A stretch of 64,000 nt of DNA from Tigriopus japonicus (GCA_010645155.1 CM021317.1:8521740-8585739), one strand, 5' to 3'; counted from the first letter of the stretch, positions 13,033-24,398 are shown. Numbers and translations: made by a program. The notes: generated by a model not told the origin, from the letters alone.

Positions 13033-13776
13033 ATGAAATCCGTAAGTTCTGAAACAAACTTTAGTGCTTGCAATATGAAAACATAGGGTGATCTCCATGA
13101 TAATAATAATAATAATCTCTTTCTCTTGCAGTTCATCTGTCTTGCCGTCCTTTTGGCCGCTGCCGTCTCTGCCGAGCCCGGATACGGATACGGACACGGA
13201 TACCGAAGCCTTGGCTACGGTTATGGTCATGGATATGGTGGTTACGGATACGGCCATGGTTACCGTGGTCTGCACAAGCGTGAGGCCGAGGCTGATGCTG
13301 ACGCCGAGCCCGGTTATGGATACGGCTACCCTGCCTATGGTTACGGCCACTCCTACCCCGCTTATGGTTACTCTTATGGCTACGGTCACCGATACCACAA
13401 GCGTGAGGCCGAGGCTGATGCCGAACCCACCGCTGTTGCTGAGGCTGAGCCCTCTTATGGTTACTCTGGTAGCTACACTCATGTGTCTCGAGGATATGGT
13501 TATGGCCCTGCTTACGGTTACGGTTATGCTTCTCCCGCCTACGGATACGGATACGGTCGTGTTCACAAGCGTGAGGCCGAGGCTGAGCCCAGCTACGGAT
13601 ACGGATATGGACATGGATACGGATACCGAAGCTACGGATATCCGGCTTACCGATCCTACGGACGTTACCACAAGCGTGAGGCTGAGGCTGAGCCCGGTTA
13701 TGGATACAGAAGCTACGGCTATGGTTATCCCGCCTATGGCTACCGTTCCGCCTACGGTTATGGCTACCACCATTAA
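13033..13776 (+). CDS. Secreted Gly/Tyr-rich polyprotein, copy B
   Basis: Exons are 13033..13041 (Met-Lys-Ser) and 13132..13776, separated by a 90-nt GT-AG intron containing a TAA triplet run. The product has 217 residues, two more than copies A and C because of one extra Gly-Tyr in the fourth peptide. A signal peptide is followed by five Gly/Tyr/His-rich blocks. The boundaries are HKREAEADADAEP, HKREAEADAEP and two HKREAEAEP. Block three carries EPTAVAEAEP before its SYGY start. The intron matches that of copy A, whereas the region around the TATA box is closer to copy C, so the copies look like mosaics. Codons for Gly and Tyr vary a good deal at third positions, so the repeats are conserved as protein. 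I know of no named family for it. Confidence 0.87.
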
Positions 13777-14199
13777 GTCGTTAGGTTCCAGCACCAGCAA
13801 CCTGCAATCTCCATCCTGAAGAATTTCTTACATCCTGACTTGTCGACAGCAACTACTGGAAAAGAGTTTAAGATTCATACGTGAAGTGAAATGGGTCACT
13901 CCTAGTCACTGTTGACCGATACAACTTTTGCATCAAATACAAACATTTTGTTGTACTTCCATGAGTTATCTTTTAGCTTCAGAAAAGTGTAGTTGCGCAA
14001 GTCCAACCAAGTATTTGTTGGATTTGAGGGGCCAATGGTTCTAGTTCTTATTTTGTTCCAGTACAAAAAAGTGGAGCAAGCACGAGTCTTTATTGCAATG
14101 GTCAAGGATGAGTCTTGGCCTTGGCACATCCCTAAAAATTTGCCCCAATAATCCTCAACTAAATATGTCTGATCACGCGTACCCATGACTTCACTCAGG

Positions 14200-14705
14200 T
14201 TTTTTCAATAGGTTGGAGACAAATAGTAATATATAGGGCTTGTACAAAGTTACAAAATACAACTTGCACCAAAATTGAAGGCAGGAACTTTTCAACTTTT
14301 GCACTAACTGCAATTTTTTACTTTTTTGCTTCAATTTTTTTACTTATACAGGAAATTTTTCGAATTGGATATTTAAAACGCACTATTATGGGACCAATTT
14401 AAGGAATCAATGGGTTTTTTATCTTATTTTAGAAAAATTAGTGCAAAGAAAAATGAGTCCTTAAAGCTGCCAAAGGTTAAAAGACAAAGTTAAGATTGCA
14501 AGCATTCGGCTAGAATTGAGACATCAATTCTTTGCAAAATTAGACATTGTCATGTCAGTCATTTTTTCGGCCATAAAAAGCAACTATTTTAGAAACTGTC
14601 TTCAAAGGTTTTCATTTTTTAACTGTGAACAAAAATATTGTTACTTTAGAGCTAAAAACTGCAACTTTGGCAAAAAACAGACACTTTGGTCTATCCCTAG
14701 GAATA
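14200..14705. repeat. Dispersed repeat family Z, copy 1
   Basis: This matches 24990..25470 in the same direction: CAACTTGCACCAAAA, then ACGCACT.TTATGGG.CC, then GCCAAAGG.TAAAA and AATTGAGACA. It contains many GCCAAAA/GCAAC motifs and no coding frame. Its ends are not clear. Confidence 0.55.
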
Positions 14706-15189
14706 TCTCTTCTAGTTAAAAAGCATTATATCAAAGATAAGTGAATGATTGATGAAAGGTTAAGAGTAAAAGCCACATAATTTTGACATGGCAGATCTCT
14801 TCATCCATTTGAATGTAAAAAACCGTTTTATAAGAGCGTGTTTTTTTTGATGCACTTTTTGTTTAAGGTGAGTATTGAACAGAGTTGGAAGAGTATTCTC
14901 GGGTATAGTTTTAGTAAGAAACCTGCTTTTTAAACTCAGCTTTATGTGCAGAGATTATGCTCGAACATATCTATTTATGGTTTTCTTTAGTACACACGAG
15001 CCATTTGAATTAGCGCACTTAACATTCTAGCTTATATCTACGCAGGCAGATATCAGAAAAAGAGGTCAACATTTTATTAGGTAATTTGAATGCATTCCCA
15101 GATGCATAAAAACGACACAATCACATGACGGGCGCTTCCATGATAACTGGTACATCAGAAAACTGGGTGGAGCGGATAACGTAAAGTTC

Positions 15190-15613
15190 CATAGAGGGGA
15201 GATACCACTGTAGGCCCACCGTGCATTTTCAAAGCAGACCAGAGGCCATCCAACGTCAGCGGGTAGTTGAAACTTGCCCAAACAAGCAAGGTCTTAGAAG
15301 GCAAACGTTTGAAAAGCTTAAAGCTTATGGTTTTAATGGCCTTCTGCAATGGCTCTGCTTCTCTCAAATTATATTTGGATGCCCAATGTAGAAGATACAT
15401 CAATTTGCATGCATTATTTTGCGCATTAATTGACTTGGCAATGAAGATATCTCCAATGCACTGACGTTTGTTCTATGATCTTCCACTTGCATGAGCAAGT
15501 TTCTATGAATATTTGTGGGAAAGATGTGATTTTTCATGCAACTACTGGCAAGTTTCAGCTGCTAACAACGGCAGACAAAATGACGACTCGATATCCTCTC
15601 TTTGGAACTCTAT
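15190..15613. mobile_element. MITE family Y, copy 1 (decayed)
   Basis: Homologous along its length to 38920..39361 (TAGTTGAAACTTGCC, CTTGGCA-type blocks, TATGATCTTCC, GGCAGACAAAATGACGAC). The ends are CATAGAGGGGAGATA and CCTCTCTTTGGAACTCTATA, degraded versions of the other copy's termini. No target duplication remains. Confidence 0.68.
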
Positions 15614-17072
15614 AAACCTTTGGCGCATAATAGGCAGGGTGGTTCACTATTTTTTAACTGGTATTTGTGATGCATTTCTCTCTCTGCTGTCCTTCATTGC
15701 TCGTTGTTATGGGCGTTCCCTCTGGCTATTTACACAAGTCGTATCTCTAGGGTCTCGGCCTCCTTTTGTTTTAAAATTCTTCACTTAAGTACACTCAGAG
15801 GGTGACCGATTCCCGCCCCCAAGCGTAACAGCTTAATGTGTAGAAACGGATAATTTTGCAAGAAAATAACTTTATTTGTTGTGCGAATCTTACAGACAAG
15901 CCTAGGATAATTTACACATCCAAAAGGTTGCAAAAAACCAACCCTAATCCACAAAATGCAGCTTCTTGAATCAACGTTTTCTCAAGTCACCTTGCTGTAA
16001 AAAATACGACATCCTCCTGAATTCAATGCCATAATTTACGTTTAAAACGGTTGTAGTACAGCAACGGGGGTTTTATGGCTCAATATGAACGTAAAAAGAA
16101 ATTAGAAGGGTTGAATGAATAAAAGAACATGCTAAAGTTTTATCCCACTGCCTTCCAATTACCATATAAAGACGGTCAAGAAACATTTTCTTCAGGCTGG
16201 AAATATTACTAACAATGTACCAACTTAGGCTTAAACAGAATGTCTCTTCAACAAAGAAAGAAAACTGACACTGAAACATCAACTAATTAATATGTTACTG
16301 TCATCGCTTTTCAGGACAAAATTGTGTGTTATGATAAATTTTGATTAGCAATTCTCAAGTATTAAAATGGCAAGTGAAAAAACCAATAAGCAAAACAGTT
16401 TTTAAACAAAGTAGGAATACCATCACTTGCCTAAAATGCTTATGTTTCAAAAGAATAGAAAAGAAATAAAAACAAACCCACTTAAGCATATAATTGAGAA
16501 TAAATCAAATTCAATATTGACAAAAGAGTCTCAGTCAATAAAACTTTGCCAAAAAATGCAACACAATGAATTTCAATTGATCCCCATAATTTTAAAGTCC
16601 ATTGAAGTGAATTAATTTTTTACACATTGTGATTGTGATGAATTAAATTTGTTAAGGAAGTAATTTTCTTAGGCAAAACAAACCAATTTGAGTCGCATTA
16701 AGATACTGCATTCCGTTTAAATGGACTACACCCCTGAAAATCCTAGATCAATCAAAAATCCTGTCATTATGAACCACGTGTTCAACTTGCAGCATTTGCC
16801 AGACGAATGTTCAACTTCGGCGAAGTCTAGCGCATCAATCAATAGTTTGAGGTAGATTTAACTAATGTGCAAAGCCATATTTACTCTACTTAGGTGCTTC
16901 TTGATGTTGAAAAAGTCCGGTTATCTTGTACGGTTGGCCAAAATTTGTAAAATAAGGTAACCAGAAAACGCAAGAAATTCAAAAGGGGATAACGCTTGAT
17001 CCACCCTGATTTGATGTCAACTATCCTTTGCTTATTTGGCAGCTAATAATTTTTCTACTGCTCGCCTCACAG

Positions 17073-17289
17073 CAACCAACCACAGGCGCGGGAACAACAA
17101 CAACTGCAGCAACAACAGGAGAGAAGAACTAGGTCTCAAACCAACGGTGATGCTGTGGTGCCAGCAATTTTCTTCAGGAGCCAGAGAAAATTCACTAGGA
17201 TTTGGAATGTACTTCTAGGCAGAGTCAGACAAGCAAAAACCATGAAGCACGCCAAAGATTTGATCAAACAAAATTCTAAGGACACTTAG
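17073..17289 (+). CDS. Possible orphan 3' coding exon with Gln-rich start
   Basis: A good acceptor (TTTTTCTACTGCTCGCCTCACAG) precedes an open stretch of 72 codons ending in TAG at 17287..17289. It begins NQPQAREQQQLQQQQERR and ends KHAKDLIKQNSKDT. AATAAA follows at 17395..17400. I find no matching upstream exon in the window and do not recognise the protein. It could be the last exon of a gene whose other exons are distant, a retrotransposed fragment, or chance. It is included because the acceptor, the open frame and the polyadenylation signal agree. Confidence 0.3.
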
Positions 17290-17716
17290 TCAAAATACCA
17301 AACACTTTACTTTGATGCATCAAATCTGCTTATCAAATATCTTTATCAAATTCTCATACATCAAGAAGTCTATGACCTTTGCGGAATTAATAATAATAAA
17401 GTAAATCGAAACCAAACCAAAAAAAATCTTGAGTCGAATCACAAATTCAATGGTTGCAAACAAATGATGTTAATCACGCAAATTAGTACAGTGGACTAGA
17501 CCAAGGAGATTCTTGATTACGTAGACAAATGGAGCGATACAGAAATCTGCAGAATATTGTACATCATCGGGACAAAATCAGATTGTTACTCTTTAAACGA
17601 AGCCACAAATCATTTTTCCATGTGATGTCAACATCACTGCTCATTTTTTGAAGTAGAGATTGGCACATGTATATGATTTTTAACATAATAAAAGATGATC
17701 AAGCAAACAAAACTTA

Positions 17717-19040
17717 CGAGGCGCCCGCCAAATCAAATGCGAATCCATCTGTTGAAATGGGCCAAATTGCAAAAAATCAACTCTCCCTGAATCTTGTAAG
17801 TCTTGGCATTTATTTTGTTTTACATGTGGTTATAGTAGGAATCAACCCCTAGCTATTAGAGAGTAAAAAAATGGCTCAACATCGATAACCCCATCCACTT
17901 TTTGCATTGATGCGTGTTCATGACTTTGTCGTGGATCCGGCTCATGGTTGTTAAGATGCCGAGACTTTCTATGAAACTGCCGAGACCTTCTATGAAACTT
18001 GTAAGGCTGCTCACGGGAGCTATTCCGTCAGCCTCAGCTAAATCTACCGAATTTTGAGAGATGTTAATGCTAAAAAAGACCCCTCCAACAAGCGCAACCA
18101 AAGTGCCAAATGCAACAAGAGGATCGCGGACTTCATCAAGGCCGTGAAGAAAAATGCGAATGAAGAGAGGCATGTGAGCATGAACAAGATTTCCATGGAG
18201 TTTGATGTCTCAGAAACAACTCTCCGAAGAGTGCTTGGTGATGACCCTGGCCTGCAATGGGCTACAAGGAAGGCCCCCCACCAACTCACAGATGATCACA
18301 ACAAGGAGTGCACGAGATGTGCAAAGGTGTTCTTTAATGCCAAATTCCACGAAGGTCAGGCCTTTCTTTATTCCATTGTGGCCATGGACTAAACGAATGT
18401 GACCTTCTACACCCCTGAGACAAAAAAAAAATCCAACAAACAATGGATTCCGAGAGGTCCAAGAGGCCCAAGTAGGCTAAGGGTTAAGAGAGTCGGAAAA
18501 AAACAAATGGCTATTGCCTGGTTCAACAACATGAGACTTATCAACCAATACTATGTCCTGGCCGGAACCAAGATCAATGCACTCTACTTCTGCAATATCA
18601 TGGCCACTTTCTTGAAAAATTTCAAGGCCAAAAGGCCAACCATGCCCAAAACGAATGTTTTTTCACATGGACAATTGAAGTTTCTACACAGCACATAGCA
18701 CGAAGAAGTTCATTGCTACCAGATCAATAAAATTGATCTACCATTCCTCCTGTTCACCTAATTTGGCCCCGGTAGACTTCTTCTATTTCTGCACGGCGAA
18801 AAAATGATTAGCTGGCCCCTCCATTCCAAGCAATATAGCCTAGAAGGAGTGGGCGGGGGTCTGTGAGACCGTCACCAAGGAAATGTACCTAGCGGCTTTC
18901 AATAGGCGGGTAAAGCGATGGGAGGAATGTATTAAAAAAGAGGGAGAATATGTTAAAATATAATAAGTAATAAAGTTTAGTAAATTCCCTGGAGTTTGTC
19001 TTCAGCATTGACTTTCGCATTTGATTTGGCGGGCGCCTCG
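17717..19040 (+). mobile_element. mariner-family DNA transposon, inactive
   Basis: The element is 1324 bp and is flanked by TA on both sides (17715..17716 and 19041..19042), the mariner target duplication. Its terminal inverted repeats, 17717..17743 and 19014..19040, are perfect over 27 bases and start CGAGGCGCCCGCCAAATC. It carries one transposase remnant. Intact ends with a broken coding region suggest a copy that could once be moved by transposase supplied from elsewhere, or one that died by point mutation after inserting. Confidence 0.93.
18054..18963 (+). pseudogene. mariner transposase remnant (DD34D)
   Basis: An N-terminal helix-turn-helix region is visible (residues like VSMNKISMEFDVSETTLRRV), then the linker and the first catalytic Asp near YSIVAMD, where the following codon is TAA at 18390..18392 instead of the expected Glu. 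Next comes the family motif TNVTFYTPETK. A reading-frame shift in the T-run near 18657-18664 moves the second Asp block (FHMDN, then a TGA codon) into another frame. From this Asp to the Asp of SPNLAPVDFF there are 34 residues, the mariner DD34D spacing. The end of the protein is near the TAA at 18961..18963. At least two stops and one frameshift make it non-functional. Confidence 0.88.
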
Positions 19041-19203
19041 TATGAGTCCAGACAATATGTGGCAACAACGAACTTTAAAATAAAAACGATAACGTCAGAA
19101 CTATGATGTCTGATCTTTCTTTTTCTCTGGTTGTGATCATATGTACACTAAATTCAATGCGTCAAGTTTGAAGGCGCTTCACCCGCCCGACGAAATGATC
19201 GAA

Positions 19204-19211
19204 TATAAAAG
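19204..19211 (+). promoter_or_regulatory. TATA box of copy C, with CAGT initiator
   Basis: TATAAAAG is followed by CAGT at 19236..19239, the same spacing as in copy B. The mariner right end is at 19040. Confidence 0.77.
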
Positions 19212-19295
19212 GTACGAGACCATTGGTGAATGGCACAGTCTCACTGAATCTTCTAGCTAAACTTTGCTGCCGACAAAGTCATCCACCCAACAATC

Positions 19296-20028
19296 ATGAA
19301 ATCCGTAAGTATTGCAACAAACCATACTAATTGAGAATATCAACAAGTTGAGCAATCTCCATTATTTGATTTTTCTTTGACACTTCCAGTTCATCTGTCT
19401 TGCCGTCCTTTTGGCCGCTGCCGTCTCTGCCGAGCCCGGATACGGATACGGACACGGATACCGAAGCCTTGGCTACGGTTATGGTCATGGATATGGTGGT
19501 TACGGATACGGCCATGGTTACCGTGGTCTGCACAAGCGTGAGGCCGAGGCTGATGCTGACGCCGAGCCCGGTTATGGATACGGCTACCCCGCTTACGGTT
19601 ACGGCCACTCTTACCCCGCTTATGGTTACTCTTATGGCTACGGTCACCGATACCACAAGCGTGAGGCCGAGGCTGATGCCGAACCCACCGCTGTTGCTGA
19701 GGCTGAGCCCTCTTATGGTTACTCTGGTAGCTACACTCATGTGTCTCGAGGATATGGTTATGGCCCTGCTTACGGTTATGGTTATGCTTCTCCCGCCTAC
19801 GGATACGGATACGGTCGTGTTCACAAGCGCGAGGCCGAGGCTGAGCCCAGCTACGGATATGGACATGGATACGGATACCGAAGCTACGGATATCCCGCTT
19901 ACCGATCCTACGGACGTTACCACAAGCGTGAGGCCGAGGCTGAGCCCGGTTATGGATACAGAAGCTACGGCTACGGTTATCCCGCCTATGGCTACCGTTC
20001 CGCCTACGGTTATGGCTACCACCATTAA
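19296..20028 (+). CDS. Secreted Gly/Tyr-rich polyprotein, copy C
   Basis: Exons are 19296..19304 and 19390..20028 with an 85-nt intron. The intron sequence differs from the nearly alike introns of copies A and B, while exon 2 and the 3' flank to about 20195 stay very close to both. The product has 215 residues and appears identical to copy A at the protein level, with only silent differences. Signal peptide, five Gly-Tyr blocks, four HKR sites and the Glu-Ala/Glu-Pro dipeptide runs are all intact. The TATA box lies only about 165 bases from the right end of a mariner element, so the upstream control region beyond that has probably been displaced. It is likely expressed, given an intact promoter core and splice sites. 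Confidence 0.86.
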
Positions 20029-20691
20029 GTCGTTAGGTTCCAGCATCAGCAACCTGCAATCTCCATCCTGAAGATTTCTTACATCCTGACTTGTCGACAG
20101 CAACTACTGGAAAAGAGTTTAAGATTCATACGTGAAGTGAAATGGGTCACTCCTAGTCACTGTTGACGAATATAAACCTTTGCACTAAATGTACGATCTA
20201 TTTTGTGCTAAATCAGTTTCGCATTTTTTAAAAAGTATTTTTTTGAGGGAGAAAAAAAGATGTCATTTGAATGGCTCAATGACATTAGGCGTTGGGCGGG
20301 AAAGTTGGCTTTACCGCAGAGAAACAATTATATACATGGAAACCTTCAGTTGAAAGGCTCGAGTGAAATTTCACTGAATTCGGCAGAATTTTCATGAAGA
20401 CCAACGTCTTGAATTCCTACTGGCTGGTAAAACCACATTTTTTTGCTCCTTGCATATCTAAAAACCTTCAAAAAGACGAATTCGGGGTCAGAAAAAAAGT
20501 TGTGAAGAATGATTGCAAATGACGTTGCAAGGAAGTTTAATGTTGGAGAACGTTTGACTTGAGCCGAGTTTTTTTTTGGTCAAACCCAATGATACAAAAT
20601 ATATGCAAGCAGGAACTATAACACTTAAATCTTTACTGCCTCAGAAACAAGACAAAACGTAATGTTTCTTCTCTTTTCCAAAGTTAATGAA

Positions 20692-21745
20692 TAGAGCGGC
20701 CGAAAATATTTAATTTTAAAAGCCAAATATTTAAATAATATTTAAGAAAAAAACGTCAAAATATTTAAAATAAAATTTAAATTACAACCAAATATTTAAA
20801 AAATATTTAAATTTGCAAAGAATTTGGAGCAATAAATTGATATTTTTGAAAATTTTGATTTAAAAATCTAAATATATGATGAAAAATTGGCAATGTCGGA
20901 ATACAAGCAAACAAATCTTCAGTGCTAAAAAATCATACGGGGCAATGAAAATTGGTTATTCTTGACATTCCTTATTTATACCCTACATTAAACTAATATT
21001 TTATTGCTTAAGGTTTGGTTGAATATTTAAACCAGATGATTTTTGATAATTTTTTTCTTGTTGGTGTTGCGGTTTTCTATTTTAGATTTTTTTTTTGGTC
21101 GCGGATTTTCTACTACCGCCACAAGGAATGCGATTCCTTGTAATCAAGGATTTCTCCCGACAGCTTCAGTCCGATCCCCGAAAGGATTCGAACCTACGCC
21201 ATCTGGGGAAGCACTTACACTCGGCTCTTATATAAGAACGCATTAGTACGCGCAGCCACTCTGGCTTCCTTAAGGATTTCTCCCAACAGCTTCAATCGGA
21301 CCCCCAACAGGATTCGAACCTATGCCGTCTGGGGAAGCACTTACACTCGGCACTTTTAAGAACGCGCTAGTACGCGTGGCCACTCTGGTTTCCTTGAAGC
21401 CATTAAAATATGTTAATGTAATTTTTGAGGCCAAGCTGCGAATATTTATTTCCCACTTATATTTTTCATTTTAGTTCGCCTATTCCCCCAAAAAGAGAAG
21501 AAATTTCTTTAGAAAATTAGAAAATTAGAAAATTTTTGACAATGTAGTTTTTGGAAAGGTCAGATTTTTGTCAAAATATCAAAATGTATCCTGAAATCGT
21601 GGAGATTGTTGAAATATTTCGATTAAAAACGGGAAATATCCTTTAATTTTAGAAGAAAAAGCCCAAATATTTAAAACTTGCTCAAAAACCCAAAATATTT
21701 AAATTAAATATTTATATATTTATTTAAATATTTTCGGCCGCTCTA
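20692..21745. mobile_element. hAT-like element containing a tRNA-like dimer
   Basis: The inverted ends TAGAGCGGCCGAAAATATTT (from 20692) and their complement (to 21745) match over about 22 bases. TTAATGAA is present on both sides (20684..20691, 21746..21753), an exact 8-bp duplication. The interior is full of AAATATTT-type sequence, plus two tandem tRNA-like units. There is no transposase, so it is non-autonomous. Confidence 0.85.
21146..21396 (-). repeat. Two tandem tRNA-derived units
   Basis: Two units of about 126 bp run head to tail on the minus strand (21146..21271 and 21272..21396). Each has GGTTCGAATCC (a perfect B-box), an A-box-like TGGCTGCGCGTAC or TGGCCACGCGTAC, and the motif GAGTGTAAGTGCTTCCCCAGA between them. 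Distances are roughly tRNA-Leu/Ser-like (long variable region), but the acceptor stem does not close. They look like a dimeric SINE head carried by the enclosing element. Confidence 0.6.
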
Positions 21746-22958
21746 TTAATGAACAAAGGTACAGTATTTCTGGCCGTGTTTCATTCAGCTACTTGGGCTT
21801 TCACGCTTTGCCATACAAGTGATCAATGGTGACAAGGGAACTTGATGACCTCGGTTAGTTTGTGGCAATATTTGGGATGTCCACGATTCCAGATTTTGAA
21901 AAAGTATTGTTCAAGAGCTGTATTGATTTCTTATTTCAAAACGACACGCAGATGAGAGGCAATTTTTTAGAGTTAGACACCAAGATCGATCTAAAGATCA
22001 TACCAAGGAAAGTTAAAGATTTCCTTGGATCGTACTTTGGCATTTCTCGTCACGGTAATAAAAAATCGTATCAAGTTTGCACAGAAAGTCCCTAACACTA
22101 TGGGACTTGTTTCTGGCCGAGGAAACCAAATGGAACAACTTCGATTTACTATGTTTTTCAGAATCAGGTCTAGATTAAAAGTTATACACCATAAACCTAT
22201 AAAAATTAACATACTTTCGAAAATCTAGCCAACGCATTTTTGAAGCTGCCTAAGATAATTATTGAATTGAAATTGATTGAAAATACAGTGATCAGCTGTT
22301 GAGTTATTTAAACTTGATTGGCCCATTTTTGACCTCAAAAAGCGAAAAAAACGCTCCGGGTATACGTGTATTATGAAAACTCCGAATCCCAAGAAAATAA
22401 CATACATTTTTGATCCCATAAAGCAAATTAAAAATTCTTCATTATTGTGCGTTTTGTCATGACAGGTCAAAATATTAAACTATATTATCTAAATTATACT
22501 TCAGTACATATTTTTGAAAAAATAATGTCCAATAACCTTCACTACACTAAGTTAGGCATACATTTGAAAATTTAGAGGAATCTACTGCACAGATGTGCCT
22601 TTGGATTTAGTACAGAATTCTTAATTTCTTGGAGGGCTATGTTCAAGTTGGAGCAAACGCGATTTGCTAAAATCACACAGAATGCCACCAAATTTGTAAT
22701 GACAACGTACCAATATGTCCTTCTCATGGTTCAAAAGTCTGTATTTATCATTCATAAACAACTGCTAAACTATCTTATTTTGTTAACCCTCGTCGTTTGT
22801 AATTCGTAAGGCAAAAACAAATAGGTGATTTTGCGATGTGATTTTGCGATTAATATTTCCATTTAGCATTACATGTAAACTTTTTGCGAAGTTTTCCGAA
22901 GAGTTTGAACTTTTACGAAGTTGAAGGCCGTCTGATATTCGCTTAAATAATATGTGGG

Positions 22959-23525
22959 GTATTCAGACTATAGGTAGACTGAACTTGTAACTCGTTCAAA
23001 ATACATTTTTGATTAGTGTATGAGCTGCATTCAAAGATTTATTTGTTGTAAGGAGATGTTATTATACGGTATATGTTTTTTTCGTTAAGCAACCCTGTTT
23101 GAACTTATGATTGAATTAGACAAGGTATGTTGAGCGACACCTGCACGTTTTAAAAAATGGTTCCCAAGAAAGAGAAACACATCAAATTCAATATCTTTGA
23201 AAGTAGAGAGGTCGTTCATTATTGATATTTGGTGAACACTTGCGGAGAAAAAATGATAATTTCGATGTGAGACGTCTTGGCATCAAAAGGTACAGGATTT
23301 TTGTTATGTTGGTCGCACTTGACGCTTATTTTCTATGTATACATACATGGGTCGCCCGTCATACCTTTCCCAATTCAATTATTACTTCCAACAAAGTTGT
23401 TCAGCAACAACACTCGAAAATAACATCTGCTCATAAGAGATAAATCATCCTTTTAATTTTCACAACAATCCAAAAATCTTGAATTTAAACAAGTTACAAG
23501 CCCAGTCTACCTGTAGTCTGGATAT
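22959..23525. mobile_element. MITE family X, copy 2 (reverse)
   Basis: Outer ends (ATTCAGACTATAGGTAGACT ... AGTCTACCTGTAGTCTGGAT) and inner ends (TTAGACAAGGTATGTTG ... CCTTTCCCAATTCAAT) match copy 1 read from the other strand. The middle (for example AAAATTATCATTTT-type sequence) is also shared. It is non-coding. The most even copy-to-copy match is in the inner third. Confidence 0.72.
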
Positions 23526-23565
23526 CTCTCGCAATTGCTCGTGTAAGTTCACCTTTATTTTTGGC

Positions 23566-23636
23566 TCTTTCATCAAAACTTCTAACATTAAGATGGTGAT
23601 CTTTCATCAAAACTTCTAACATTAAGATGGTGATTT
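23566..23636. repeat. Tandem duplication, two units of about 36 bp
   Basis: TTTCATCAAAACTTCTAACA, continuing to ATGGTGAT, occurs twice head to tail with almost no difference. Confidence 0.8.
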
Positions 23637-23769
23637 TTTAAGTTGGGCAAAAATGGTATTCGTTTCTGACTTCGTTTGCAAAGTTTTTTTGAGTGTGTTT
23701 AGGTCAGTGTGCAGCCAGTATGGCTTGCAATGGCTACTTTTTCCTTCATTGGAACTTTGAGAACTTGCA

Positions 23770-24160
23770 ATTTTGTCAAACCTAACATATAATATCACCT
23801 TTCATACAAAAAGTGCGTCATCTTGCCTCCTAAGACCAGAAGCTGCTACCTTGAGATGTCGAATTTCTTCAGCAATAGGGTTATTCACTATTGGAATACA
23901 TTGCCCCTCAACTTGCGTTCTACCCCCTCAACTAATTCTTTTAAGAATGAACTGAAAAATATTGACTTTAGCTCCCACCTGATACTATTTTAGCCCAACT
24001 TTTTTTTCAATTGTGCGTTTTGTATAGTTCATTTAATGTCTTCTCCCGTCTCTTTTTTTTTCTTTTTTCTTGTTTTTTCTCTTCACCAATACCCTCTATA
24101 TATTTTCATAAATATTCTGGGTGGTCAAACAATAAACAATAAATAAATATAATCTTCAAA
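23770..24160 (+). mobile_element. LINE 3' end fragment (broken)
   Basis: Two frames together give NLTYNITFHTKSASSC, then, after a shift near 23875, a block like HYWNTLPLNLRSTPSTNSF and KNELKNIDF. This is the usual C-terminal end of LINE ORF2. It is followed by a 3' tail of AATAAACAATAAATAAATA at about 24130. Only the last few hundred bases of the element are present. Confidence 0.7.
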
Positions 24161-24398
24161 CAAAAGCGTACATACAATTTTGCAACTTTATTACAATGTC
24201 TTACGTGTATTAACTTAAAGCAAACTTCAAGCCAAAATGCGGGGTATTGTAAAGGTTTCAAAAAAATGACACAAATTTCAAAAATTTCAGTGAAAATCTA
24301 TGCCAAATAGTGTGTTAACTATGAAATTAATAGATTTTTTGCGCCCTTTAAACGTATCAAATAACTGACTTATTTAAATACCATTCATTTTTTCAAGA

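Noticed and set aside
13132..13776. Kinship with yeast alpha-factor because of KREAEA motifs
   Set aside because: Only the processing motif is alike. The released blocks, the intron, the promoter and the neighbours are those of an arthropod gene; convergence is the simpler reading.
21146..21396. Functional tRNA genes
   Set aside because: The B-box is perfect but the acceptor stem does not pair and no anticodon arm can be placed.
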